Shown in pieces: positions 53,396-64,000 of a stretch of DNA of 64,000 nt. This DNA comes from Dugong dugon. Its lineage: Eukaryota; Chordata; Mammalia; Sirenia; Dugongidae. The number at the start of each line of letters is the position of its first letter. Positions within the stretch are counted from its first letter, which is position 1. The notes beneath the pieces were generated by a model, which was given only the letters and a program-made list of their open reading frames with translations, was not told where the DNA came from and made no database searches. The translations under genes and the position numbers were made by a program. The DNA lies in contig CM057469.1 of assembly GCA_030035585.1 (NCBI GenBank), positions 14,068,501 through 14,132,500 on the forward strand, in the 5' to 3' direction.

Positions 53396-54810
53396 TTATT
53401 AAAAATTGTTATATAAACTTGCAATTAAATTATATTTAAAACAAAGGTAATATATAGTCAAAACATCGCCTCCTAATTGTTTTCCTGCATTTTACTATTA
53501 CCTGTGCTCTTCAGGTTATGTCTATTACGTCTATGGTGAACACACTGTCTGACGGTGCACTGTTGCACATTGCTTCCCTTCTTTGAGTTCAGTCATGTCC
53601 CATTAGTAGCTTGAAATCAGCCATGGGGCGTATTTACACCACAGAAATTCACAAATGGTACCAATCAGTACAAACCAGGCACCTTCTCCCCGCCACCCCC
53701 CAGAGGGTGGTTGTTAAACATTTACTAGCACACACCGTCCCAGCTCTGGCACACTGAGTGGCCACACCGTGAGAGTCAGGGACCAGAGTGCAGTTGTGTG
53801 GTCTGTGCCCCAAGAGCAGCATCACTACCTCCAATAGGTGCATTGTGGCTGCTGGGTCTGAGGGCATGGGCACCGGCAACCCAATGTTCAGGACCCTGAA
53901 GGTGCTGTTGCCTGTTCTAGGCAGTTCACACTGTGAGTATCCCCCTCCCTACCCAGCCCCATCACTGCTATCCCTATACATGCATTCTCTCCTGCAGGCC
54001 AGCCAGGCTCCTCGCCGGAACCCCTAAGTGCCACAAGGAGAGGACACATAGCTTTGGCTTAGAGTTTGACTCCCTGACAGCCAGCAGAGAGAGACTTAAA
54101 TGCCACCATGGTGCTTCTCTTCAAACATCATACAGGGGTCTGAGCAGTAAACCCTGTCCTTTTCAGAAGCACTTGGCATATCAGGAACACAACATCACCT
54201 TTCTGGCAGGGATACATTTCTGATATTTTAGAGCAGGGAGAGTTGGGAAAATGAGAGCCCAGTTAAATACCATTCCCCGCATTAAATTATAATGAAACAC
54301 ATCAATCTGACATCCATTTCCATATGTTGTGATTGCAGCAATGAAGACAGCATGGGAGCACTAGAGGCTTTGGGGGAATTTTGCCTGTTAGTGGCATTAT
54401 CGCGGGCCAAGACCTTGTGATGCTGTTTTATATTCCCATAGCTGAGCTGAGAAGTTTGAGGCTGAAGTAGCTTTCTAGACTCTACAAGGTATAGGGAGCC
54501 CTTCCAGTGAGATGGAGACCACCCCACGGACAAGACAATGCCCAACAGATAGATGATCAACCAGATTAAAATCTAGCATTGACCTAATGGTATTACTGGT
54601 GCAGTGGGAAAATTAATTAGCAGTGAGGAAGTGGCAGCAGAAAGCAGCTCTGGCCATAACTACTTCTGGGTAAAAAATAAATGAAGGCAGATCACAACTG
54701 TCATTCGAGGTACCTGTCTACGTCTGGGTTACTAGGAAGCCCCAATCATAAGTTTTCAGCCTCACAATGTGTGGAAGCCTGACCCATGCCATACCCACAC
54801 ATTCAGCAAC
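53396..54810. other. Unassigned 3' flank
   Basis: No gene. 54240-54420 (CGCATTAAATTATAATGAAA, CCATATGTTGTGATTGCAGC) is repeat-free and may be constrained. The rest is unremarkable. Confidence 0.4.
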
Positions 54811-54854
54811 CAAAAACCAAAACCAAACTCGTTGCCATTGAGCCAATTCCGACT
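54811..54854 (-). mobile_element. Very short AfroSINE 3' end with target duplication
   Basis: AAACTCGTTGCCATTGAGCC then AATTCCGACT, with an A/C-rich tail at the left. CATTCAGCAAC (54800) and CATTCAGCAGC (54855) flank it. Only about 30 bp of SINE body inserted. Confidence 0.75.
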
Positions 54855-55004
54855 CATTCAGCAGCAGTTGGATGGTAATGTGTCTAGGGAGCTAAAAGGT
54901 AACCAAAGAGTGCTGGTTCATGGATCAGGGTAATCCTGGATAGTAGAAGGTGGTCCTGAAGGGGGTGCCATAGGGCTTTACACTAAACCTTGTCCTAGTC
55001 AACC

Positions 55005-57105
55005 CCTTTTTTTTTTTTTTTGTACTTGAGGTGAAGGCCTACAGAACAAATAGTTTCTCATGAAACAGTAGTACACATATTGTTTTATGACATTGGTTAA
55101 CAACCCCACAACATGTCAACCCTCTCCCTTCTCAAACTTTTTTTTTTTTTTTTTTGGTGAAAATATACACAGCCAAAGATACACCATTTCAAAAATTTCT
55201 GCATGCACAGTTCAGTGACATCGACTACGCTCTTCCAATTGTGTTGCTATTCTCACTTTAGATGAAGGCTTAGAGAACAAAATAGTTTCTCGTTTAACAG
55301 TTACTACACATGTTGCCCTATGACAATGGTTGACAACCTCACAACACATCAAGAATATCCTTACTCAACCTTGGGTTCCCTATCACCGGCTTTCGTGTCC
55401 CCTTCTGCCTTCTGGCCCTTGTCCCTGGACTGCTGTGCCTCATTAGTCCTATTTGGTTTTATGGGGCTGTCAACTTCCCGGCTGAACGGTGAACCTCGGA
55501 AGTGACTTCACCATTGAGCTAAAAGGGTGCCTGGGGCCATACTCGGGGTTTCTCCAGTCTCCTTTAGGCCAGTAAATCTGGTCTTTTTTTTTTTTGTGAG
55601 TTACAATTATGTTCTACATCCTTCTCCAACTCTGTCGAGAACCCTCTGTTGTGATCCTGGTCAGAGCAATCAGTGGTGGTAGCCGGGCACCATCTAGCTG
55701 TACTGGACTCACCCTGGTGGAGGCCTTGGTAGCTGTGACCCATTAGTCCTTCAGACTAATGTTTTCCTTGTATCCTGTTCTCTTCATTCTCCTTTGCTCC
55801 CGAAGGGATGTATCTTAGATGGCTGCTCACAGGCTTTTAAGACCCCAGACACTACTCACCAAGGTAGAATGTAGAACATTGTCTTTATAAACTGTTATGC
55901 CAATTGAGCTAGATGTTCCCCGAGACCATGGTCCCCACAGCCCTCCGCCCAGCAATTCAGTCCCTCAGGGAGTTTGGATGTGGCTATGGAGCTTCCATGA
56001 CCTTTCCTTGTATAGGTTGTGCTGGTTTCCCCTGTATTGTGTACTGTCTCACCCTTCACCCAAGATACCCCTTATCTATTGCCTATTTAGTATTTCCCCT
56101 CCACCCCTCCCATCCCTGGTAACCAATAAAGGTTGTTACATTTTGTGTGTGAACTTTTTCATGGGTTTTTACAATAGAGGTCTCATACAATATTTGTCCT
56201 TTTGTGACTGACTTATTTCACTCAGCATAATGTCCTCCGGTTTCATCCATGTTATGAGATGGTTCACAGATTCATTGTTGTTCTTTCTCGTTGCATAGTA
56301 CTCCATTGTGTGTATGTACCATAGTTTATTTATCCATTCATCTGTTGATGGGCATCTAGGTTGTTTCCATCATTTTGCTATTGTGAACAATGCTGCCATG
56401 AACATAGGTGTGCATATGTCTATTCCAGTGGTGACTCATTTCTCTAGGATATATTCCTAGGAGTGGAATTGCTGGATCGAATGGTATGTCTATTTCTAGG
56501 TTTCTGAGGAGGCGCCATATCATTTTCCAAAATGGTTGTATCATTTTGCATTCCCACCAGCAGTGCATAAGAGTTCCGATTTCCCCGCAGCCTCTCCAAC
56601 ATTTGTTATGTCCAGTGTTTTTGATTTGTGCCAGTAATAGCGGGGTGAGATGGTTTCTCATTGTGGTTTTAATTCTCTAATGGCTAGTGATCACGAGTGT
56701 TTCCTCATGTGTCGGCCATTTGAATGTCTTCTTTGGTGAAGTGTCTGTTCATTTCCTTTGCCCATTTTTTAATAGGATTATTTGTCTTTTTGTTGTAGAG
56801 GTGTTGGATTTTCTTGTAGATTATGGAGATTAGACCTTTGTCTGACTTGTACTGTCCAAAAATTTTTTCCCAGTCTGTAGGTTCTCTTTTTACTCCTTTG
56901 GTGAAGTGTTTTGAAGAGCATAGGTGTTTGATTTTTAGAAGATCCCAGTTATCTAGCTTATCTTTTGGGGTTTGTGCGTTGATGGTTATGGTTCGTATCC
57001 TGTTAATGCCATGTATTAAGGCCTGAAGTGTTGGTCCTATTTTTTCTTCTATGAACTTTATAGTTTGAGGCTTTATATTCAGGTCTTTGATCCATTTTGA
57101 AGGAG
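55005..57105 (-). mobile_element. 5'-truncated L1 (3' end of ORF2 and 3' UTR)
   Basis: A T-run at 55005-55021 is the tail. The 3' UTR runs to about 56168. The ORF2 C-terminus follows from the stop at 56169-56171 up to 57105; 56356-56661 is open and codes [18 protein letters not shown]. It ends abruptly at 57105, homologous to 59555 of the neighbour. Confidence 0.9.
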
Positions 57106-58620
57106 TTTTTTTTTTTTTATATATATATATATATATTTTATTGTACTTCAGATGAAAGCTTACATAGCAAATAGTTTCTCATGAAATAGTAGTACACATG
57201 TTGTTCTATGACATTGGTTAACAACCCCACAACATATTAAGCCTCTAAATTCTCAACCTCTTTTTTTTTTTTTTTTTGATGAAAATACAGATAACCAAAG
57301 ATACACCGTTCCAAAAATTTCTACATTCACAGTTCAGTGACATTGACTACGCTCTTCCAACTGTGCTGTTATTCTCACTTAAGATGAAGGCTTACAGAAC
57401 AAAATAGTTTTTCATTTAACAGTTACTACACATGTTGCCCTATGACAATGGTTAACAATCTCACAGCACATCTAGAATATCCTTACTCCACCTTGTGTTC
57501 CCTATCACCAGGGGACTTCCTTGTCCCCTTCTGTCTTCTGGCCCTTGTCACCGGACTACTGTACCTCTTTAGTCTCATTTGGTTTTATTTTATTTTATTT
57601 TATTTTATTTTAACACCATTTCAAAACTTTTTACTTACACATTTAAGTGATATTGACTATGCTCTTCCAATTGTGCTGCCATTCTCGCCCAAGATGAAGG
57701 CTTACAGGATAAAACAGCCTCCCATTTAATAGTTACTACAAATGTTGCCCTATAGCAGTGGTCAACAATCTCACAATACATCGACAGTGTCCTTATTCAA
57801 TTTGTGTTCCTTATCATCAGTTTCCTACTCCCCCTCTGCCTTCTGGCCTTGTCACCGGACTCCTGTACCTCATTAGTCCCTTTTAGTTTTACTGGGCTGT
57901 CCACTCCCAGGCTTAACATCGAACCTCGAAGGTAACTTCACCTCTGAGCTGAAAAGGTGTCTGGGGGCCACATTCTTGAGGTTTCTCCAGTATTCTTTAG
58001 GCCAGTAAATCTGGTCTTTTTTTTTTTTTTTTGGGAGTTAAAATTATGCTGTACATCCTTCTCCAGCTCTGTCCAGAACCCTCTGTTGTGATCCTGGTCA
58101 GAGCAGTCAGTGGTGGTAGCCGGGCACCATCTAGCTGTACTGGACTCAGTCCGGTGGAGGCCTTGGTAGCTGTGGACAATTAGTCCTTTGGACTAATCTT
58201 TTCGTTGAATCCTGTTCTCCTCATTCTCCCTTGCTCCCGAAGGGATGAGACCAGTGGAGTATCTTAGATGGCCGCTCACAGGCTTTTAAGACCCCAGACA
58301 CTACTCACCAAGGTAGAATGTAGAGCACTAACCCCATAAGTAGTGTCATGCCAATTGAGCTAGATGTTCCCGGAGACCATGGTCCCCAGAGCCCTCCGTC
58401 CAACAACTCAGTCCCTCGGGGGGTTTGGATGTGTCTATAGGGCCTCCATGACCTTTCCTTGTGCAGGTTGTGTTCGTTTCCCCTGTACTGTGTACTATCT
58501 CACCTCTCACCCAAGTTACCACTTATCTATTACCTATTTAGTATTTCCCCCCCCTCCCCTCCCATCCCTGGTAACCAACAAGGATTGTTACATTTTGCAT
58601 GTGAATTTTTTCATGGGTTT
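57106..58620 (-). mobile_element. L1 3' UTR with tandemly repeated modules
   Basis: Tail T-run and (TA)n at 57106-57136. The first module is 57137-57258. An internal T-run lies at 57260-57277. A 280-bp module (57304-57585) is followed by a (TTTTA)n tract and a diverged second copy (57614-57895). The rest, to 58620, is colinear with the 3' UTR of the neighbour. The neighbour has the 280-bp module only once. Confidence 0.85.
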
Positions 58621-61600
58621 TTACAATAGAGGTCTCATACAATATTTGTCCTTTTGTGATTGACTTATTTCACTCAGCATAATGTCCTCCAGTTTCATCC
58701 ATGTTATGAGATGGTTCACAGATTCATTGTTGTTCTTTCTCGTTGCATAGTACTCCATTGTGTGTATGTACCATAGTTTGTGTATCCATTCATCTGTTGA
58801 TGGACATCGAGGTTGTTTCCATCGTTTTGCTATTGTGAACAATGCTGCCATGAACATAGGTGTGCATATGTCTATTCGAGTGATGACTCTTATTTCTCTA
58901 GGATATATTCCTAGGAGTGGGATTGCTGGATCGAATGGTATGTCTATTTCTAGCTTTCTGAGGAAACGCCATATCATTTTCCAAAATGGTTGTATCATTT
59001 TGCATTCCCACCAGCAGTGTATAAGAGTTCCCATCTCCCCGCAGCCCCTCCAACATTTGTTATTTCCAGTATTTTTGATTCGTGCCAGTAATGCTGGGGT
59101 GAGATGGGGTATCTCATTGTGGTTTTAATTTGCATTTCTCTAATGGCTGGTGATCGCGAGCATTTCCTCATGTGCCTGTTGGCCATTTGAATGTCTTCCT
59201 TGGTGAAGTGTCTGTTCATTTCCTTTGCCCATTTTTTGATAGGATTGTTTGTCTTTTTATTGTAGAGGTGTTGGATTTTCTTGTAGATTATGGAGATTAG
59301 ACCTTTGTCTGACTTGTACTGTCCAAAAATTTTTTCCCAGTCTGTAGGTTCTTTTTTGACTCTTTTGAAGAGCATAGATGTTTGATTTTTAGAAGATCCC
59401 AGTTATCTAGTTTATCTGTTGGGTTTTTTGTGTTGGTGTTTATGGTTTGTATCCTGTTAATGCCATGTATTAAGGCCTGAAGTGTTGGTCCTATTTTTTC
59501 TTCTATGAATTTTATAGTTTGAGGCTTTATATTCAGGTCTTTGATCCATTTTGAAGTAGTTTTTGTGTATGGTGTGAGGTATGGGTCCTTTTTCATTTTT
59601 CTACAAATGGATGTCCAGTTTTGCCAGCACCATTTGTTAAAAAGACTGTCTTTTCCCCATTTGATGTATTTTGGGCCCTTGTCGAAGATCAGGTGACCAT
59701 AGGTGGATGGATTTACATCTGGGTTCTCAATTCTGTTCCATTGGTCAATGTCTCTGTTGTTGTACCAGTACCAGGCTGTTTTGACTACTGTAGCTGTATA
59801 GTAGGTTCTGAAGTCAGGTAGTGTGAGTCCTCCAACTTTATTCTTCTTCTTCAGTAGTGTTTTACTGATTCGGGGCTTCTTCCCTGTCCATATAAAGTTA
59901 ATGATTAGTTTTTCCATGTCTTTGAAGAATGTTGTTGGTATTTGGATCAGGATTGAGTTGTATTTGTAAGTTGCTTTGGGTAGAATTGTCATTTTCACAA
60001 TGTTGAGTCTGCCTATCCATGAGCATGGTATGTTTTTCCATTTATGTAGATCCCTTTGGGTTTCATGCATTAGTGTTTTGTAGTTTTATTTGTATAGGTC
60101 TTTTACATCCCTGGTCAGATTTCTTCCTAACTATTTTATCCTTTTAGGGCTATTGAAAATGGTATTGTTTTCCTGATTTCCTTTTCATAGTTCTCCTTAT
60201 TGGTGTATAGGAATCCAACTGATTTTTGAATGTTTATCTTGTATCCTGCTACTCTGCTGAATCTTTCTATTAGTCCAGTAGATTTCTTGTGGAGTCTTTA
60301 GGGTTTTCTATGTATGGGATCATATCATCTGAAAATGGGGACAGTTTAACGTCTTCTTTACCAATTTGTATGCCCTTTATTTCTTTTTCTTGCCTTATAG
60401 CTCTAGCTAGAACTTCCAGCACAATGTTAAATAGGAGTGGTGATAAAGGGCATTCTTGTCTTGTTCCTGTTCTCAAGGGGAATGTTTTCAGCCTCTCTCC
60501 ATTAAGAATGATGTTGGCTGTTGGTTTTGCATAGATGCCCTTTATTATGTTGAGAAATTTCCCTTCTATACCTATTTTATTGAGAGTTGTTATCAGGAAT
60601 GGGCGTTGGACTTTGTCAAATGCCTTTTCTGCATCAACTGAGATGATCATGTGATTCTTTTCTTTCCTTTTATTTATGTGGTGGATTACGTTGATTGATT
60701 TTCTAATGTTTAGCCATCCTTGCATACCTGGTATGAATCCTACTTGATCGTGGTGTATTATTTTTTTGATATGATGCTGAATTCTATTGGCTAGAATTGT
60801 GTTAAGAATTTTTGCATCTATATTCATGAGAGATATTGGTCTGTAATTTTCTTTTTTTGTGACGTCTTTGCCTGGTTTTGGTATCAGCATTATGCTGGCT
60901 TCATAGAATGAATTTGGAAGTGTTGCTTCCTCTTCTATGCTCTGAAATAGCTTGAGTAGTACTGGTACAAGCTCTTCTGTAAATGTTTTGTAGAATTCTT
61001 CAGTGAAGCCATCTAGGCCAGGGCTTTTTTTGGTTGGGAGTTTTTTTTTTATTAGCTTTTCAATCTCTTCTCTTGTTATGGGTCTGTTCAGATTTTCAAC
61101 ATCACTTTGTTGTAGTTTGGATAGGCCGTGTGTTTCTAGAAATTTATCCATTTCCTCTAGGTTTTCAAATTTGTTGGAGTATAGTTTTTCATAATATTCT
61201 GTTATAACCCTTTTTATTTCAGTTGGGTCTGTTGTAATGTCCCCCATTTCATTTCTTATTTGGGTTATTTGTGCCCTCTCCTGTTTTTCTTTTGCCAGTC
61301 TGGCCAGTGGTTTGTTGATTTTGTTGATTCTTTCAAAGAACCAACTTTTGGTTTTGTTGATTCTTTCTATTGTTTTTCTGTTCTCTATTTCATTTATTTC
61401 TGCTCTGATCTTTACTATTTCATTTCTTCCGGTGGTTCTGGGCTTTTTTTTTGCTATTCTCTTTCTATTTGTTTGAGTTCTGTAGTTAATGTTTTGATTT
61501 TGTCCCTTTCTTCTCTTTTGATATGTGCATCTATTGCTATAAATTGTCTTCTGAGGACTGCCTTTGCTGTGTCCCAAAGGTTTTGGTATGATGTGTTTTC

Positions 61601-62431
61601 ATTCTCATTTGCTTCTAGGAACTTTTTGATTCCATCTCTGATTTCTTCTGTTACCCAGTGATGTGTAAGCAGGGTGTTATTCAGTTTCCATGTAGTTTAT
61701 TTTTTTTCCTTGCTCTTTCTGTTAATTTCTACCTTGATGGCATTGTGGTCAGAGAAGATACTGTGAATTATCTCAACGTTTTGGATCTTGTTGAGGATTG
61801 CTCTGTTGTCTAAGATGTGGTCTATTCTGGGGAACGTTCCACGTGCATTGGAAAAGAATGTGTACTTTGCAGCGGTTGGATGGAGTGTTCTATATGTCTA
61901 TGAGGTCAAGTTGGCTGATTGTGCCCTTTAGGTCTTCTGCATCTTTGGTGAGTTTCTTCTTAGTTGTTCTGTCCTTTACTGAGAGTGGTGTGTTGAAGTC
62001 TCCTCCTATTATTGTGGAACTGTCAATTTCTCTTTTCAGTGTTGTTAGAGTTTGTTTTATGTATTTTGGAGCCCTATCATTGGGTGCGTAGATGTTTATT
62101 ATGGTTATGTCTTTATGATGGATCATCCCCTTAATCATTATATAGTGTCCATCTTTGTCTTTTATGGTGGATTTTGTTTTAAAGTCTATTTTATCTGAGA
62201 TTAGTATTGCACTCCTGCTCTTTTTTGGTAGTGGTTAGCTTGGTATATTTTTTTCCAACCTTTGACTTTTAATAAATTCACATCTTTGTTTCTAAGGTGT
62301 GTCTCTTGCAGACAGCATATTGATGGATCCTGTTTTCTTATCCATTCTGTCACTGTCCATCTCTTTATGGGTGCATTGAGTCCATTTACTTTCAGTGTAA
62401 TTACTGATAGATGTGAGTTTGTTGTTGTCAT
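58621..62431 (-). pseudogene. L1 ORF2 (endonuclease-reverse transcriptase), broken
   Basis: Full-length span (3811 bp, about 1270 codons, as expected for L1 ORF2) read on the - strand from ATG at 62429-62431 to the stop after KYCMRPLL. The N-terminal endonuclease has LKVNGLNAPIKR and LQETH (62201-62431), and GGDFNTPLSV (61890-62138). The reverse transcriptase lies in the open piece 60270-61577, with [18 protein letters not shown] and FSDDM in place of the usual FADD. The C-terminus, with the IHCWWECK zinc-knuckle-like segment, is in 58621-60070. Frameshifts or stops near 62200, 61890, 61577, 60270, 59300 and 59000 make it inactive. Confidence 0.93.
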
Positions 62432-62747
62432 TTTGTAGTGCTTTTTTTTGTGGTGCTGACGTTTTCTTTGTTCTTCTTACTCTTCTGTGCTGAGTTACTT
62501 TTGTTTGTGGATTTTTTTTTCATTTCTTTTGTTTTTGCTGAGATTTTATGTTTTTTGTCTTTTTTTGTTTTAATGAGTGTGTTTGTTAACTTTCTTTGTG
62601 GTTACCATGAATTTTACCCTTATCTTTCTAAGTTTGAAGCAGTCTACCATTACTTGGTATTGCCTTGCCTTCCTCTCCATTAGAAGGTTCTATACCTATG
62701 CCGTTTATTCCCTCTTTTATTGTTTTGATGTTGTTGTCATTTACTGA
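62432..62747 (-). other. Unusually long L1 inter-ORF segment
   Basis: 316 bp separate the ORF1 stop from the ORF2 start, much more than the roughly 40-65 bp of human and mouse L1. It is A-rich on the - strand and lysine/glutamine-rich in all frames. It could be a real feature of this L1 lineage or a decayed ORF1 end. Confidence 0.55.
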
Positions 62748-63940
62748 TTAACTGCTCTGATTCCCTGTTGTATTTCTTTTGGTTTTGGATAGTCCTTGAG
62801 AGTTCATTTCCTAGATTGGTATATGGCAGTACGATCCTGCGTCCTAGATTCTGCCTGTGAGCTGAAGCTGTTTGTTCTCAGATTGAAGAACTCCCTTTAA
62901 TAATTCTTGTAATTTTGGTTTGGCTTTTACATATTCCCTTAATTTCTGTTTATCAGGAAATGACCTAATTTTACCATCATATTTGAACGAGAGTATTGCA
63001 GGATATATTATTCTTGGCTGGCAATTTTTTCTTTCAATATTTCATATATGTCATCCCATTGCCTTCTTGCCTGCATGGTTTCTGCCAAATAATCTTAGCT
63101 TAGTCTTGTTGTTTCTCCTCTGTATGTGACTTCTTGTTTTTCATGAGCTGCTCTCAGTGTTCTTTGTTTGTCTTTTGTTTTTGCGAGTGTGATGATGATA
63201 TGCCTTGGTGATTTTCTTTTGGGGTCTCTCCTGTATGGGGTTCGTTGAGCTTCTTGGATGGCCAGCTTTTCAACTTTCATGATATTGGGGAAGTTTTCTG
63301 TCAGCAGTTCTTCAACGATCCTCTCTGTGTTTTCTGTTTTCTCCCCGTGTTCTGGAATTCTAATCACTCGTAAATTTTTGCTTTTGATTGCATCCCACAT
63401 AACTCTCAGGGTCTCTTCATTTTTCTTTGTTCTTTTTTATGAGTTTTCCTGAAACAGAGTTGTATCCAAGTGTTTGTCTTCTGTTCCACTGATCCTGTCT
63501 TCCACCATTTCCAATCTGCTTCTCAGCCCTTCTATGACACTGTCCATTTCTGAAATCTTGTTGTTTATCTTTTGGATTTCTAATTGTTTTCTTTGTATAA
63601 TTTCTAGTTGTGAATTTATTTTGGCATATTGTTCCTGCATTATTTTCCAGAATTCTTCCAATTTTTTGTCCGTATTTTCCATGGATTTGTCTATTTTTTC
63701 CTCATGTTTGTCAGCTTTTTGCCTCAGCTCTTGGAGAATTCTGAGTATTAGAGATTTGAATTCCCTATCAGGTAGTTGTAGTGCCTTTTGTTCCACTCAA
63801 GAGTCATCTGTTGTTTTATTTTGGATGCTTACTGGAACCATCCTGTGCTGTTTTTGTAAATGTTTTGATATTGTCTGCTGTCTTCCGAGCATTCAGTAGT
63901 TATTTTTCTCATTTATTGATTGTAGATTTGTTTGTTTCAT
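62748..63940 (-). pseudogene. L1 ORF1 (RNA-binding chaperone), broken
   Basis: Begins at ATG 63938-63940 (MKQTNLQSINEK). A coiled-coil stretch follows in 63437-63796 (heptad-like IMQEQYAKINSQLEIIQRK). The RNA-binding middle is in 63095-63400 (RVIRIPEHGEKTENTERIV, and RDPKRKSPRHIIITLAKT). The C-terminal domain FSYDGKIRSFPDKQ-like piece lies near 62900-63000. Stops and frameshifts lie near 63895, 63800, 63435, 63090 and 63000. The span is 1193 bp. Confidence 0.85.
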
Positions 63941-64000
63941 CTTTTTTATTTTTTTAATTTGACTATGTCTGAGCAGGCGGACTGTGTGTTCTTTGTTGTT

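Noticed and set aside
61237-61661. Hydrophobic open frames on the + strand across the L1 (also 63474-63899)
   Set aside because: They are the complement of L1 ORF2 and ORF1. T-rich antisense gives Phe/Leu/Ser-rich frames.

Overview
This is a stretch of mammalian nuclear DNA from an afrotherian, most likely an elephant. The evidence is more than 30 copies of a tRNA-derived SINE with a characteristic body and 3' end (the AfroSINE type, known only from Afrotheria) together with L1 elements whose 3' UTR sequence is shared among several copies here. Family names are recalled, not searched.

The only cellular protein-coding gene I can support is CNIH3 (cornichon family AMPA receptor auxiliary protein 3) on the + strand. 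Three exons are present: 36737-36849, 40646-40789 and 45816-45843 (stop codon at 45841-45843). Together they encode residues 67-160 of a protein that is 160 residues long in human. Splice sites are canonical and the reading frame joins across both introns. Positions 1-36736 are therefore the 3' part of the upstream intron; the exons coding for residues 1-66 were not found. From about 47.8 kb onward is the 3' flank.

Most of the rest is interspersed repeats, often nested. 0.4-11 kb holds AfroSINEs, MER20-like hAT elements, an ERVL-MaLR-type LTR carrying two SINEs with target duplications, a 0.7 kb Tigger element that keeps the start of its transposase, and L1 fragments. 11.2-14.7 kb is an old L2 LINE interrupted by an LTR and a SINE. 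17.2-17.9 kb is a nearly perfect 39-bp minisatellite next to a recent 170-bp tandem duplication of a MIR. 21.66-22.1 kb is an 80-bp VNTR that ends in a long TG tract. 34.1-36.5 kb holds two LTRs, a tRNA-Gly-headed SINE and a SINE split by an LTR. 37-54 kb contains the last two CNIH3 introns, its 3' UTR and the 3' flank, with several MIRs split by SINEs, including two places where SINEs landed in succession at the same site.

55-64 kb contains two head-to-tail L1s on the - strand: a 5'-truncated copy (55005-57105), then an almost complete but broken copy (57106 to the window end) with ORF2 (58621-62431), ORF1 (62748-63940) and a modular 3' UTR.

I see no operon, CRISPR array, prophage or other gene system. 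The most interesting signals are structural: the homogenised minisatellite carrying CACGTG and AGGTCA, serial SINE insertions at one target, composite tRNA-Gly SINEs, the L1 3' UTR built from repeated modules with internal A-tracts, and several repeat-free blocks that may be regulatory for CNIH3.
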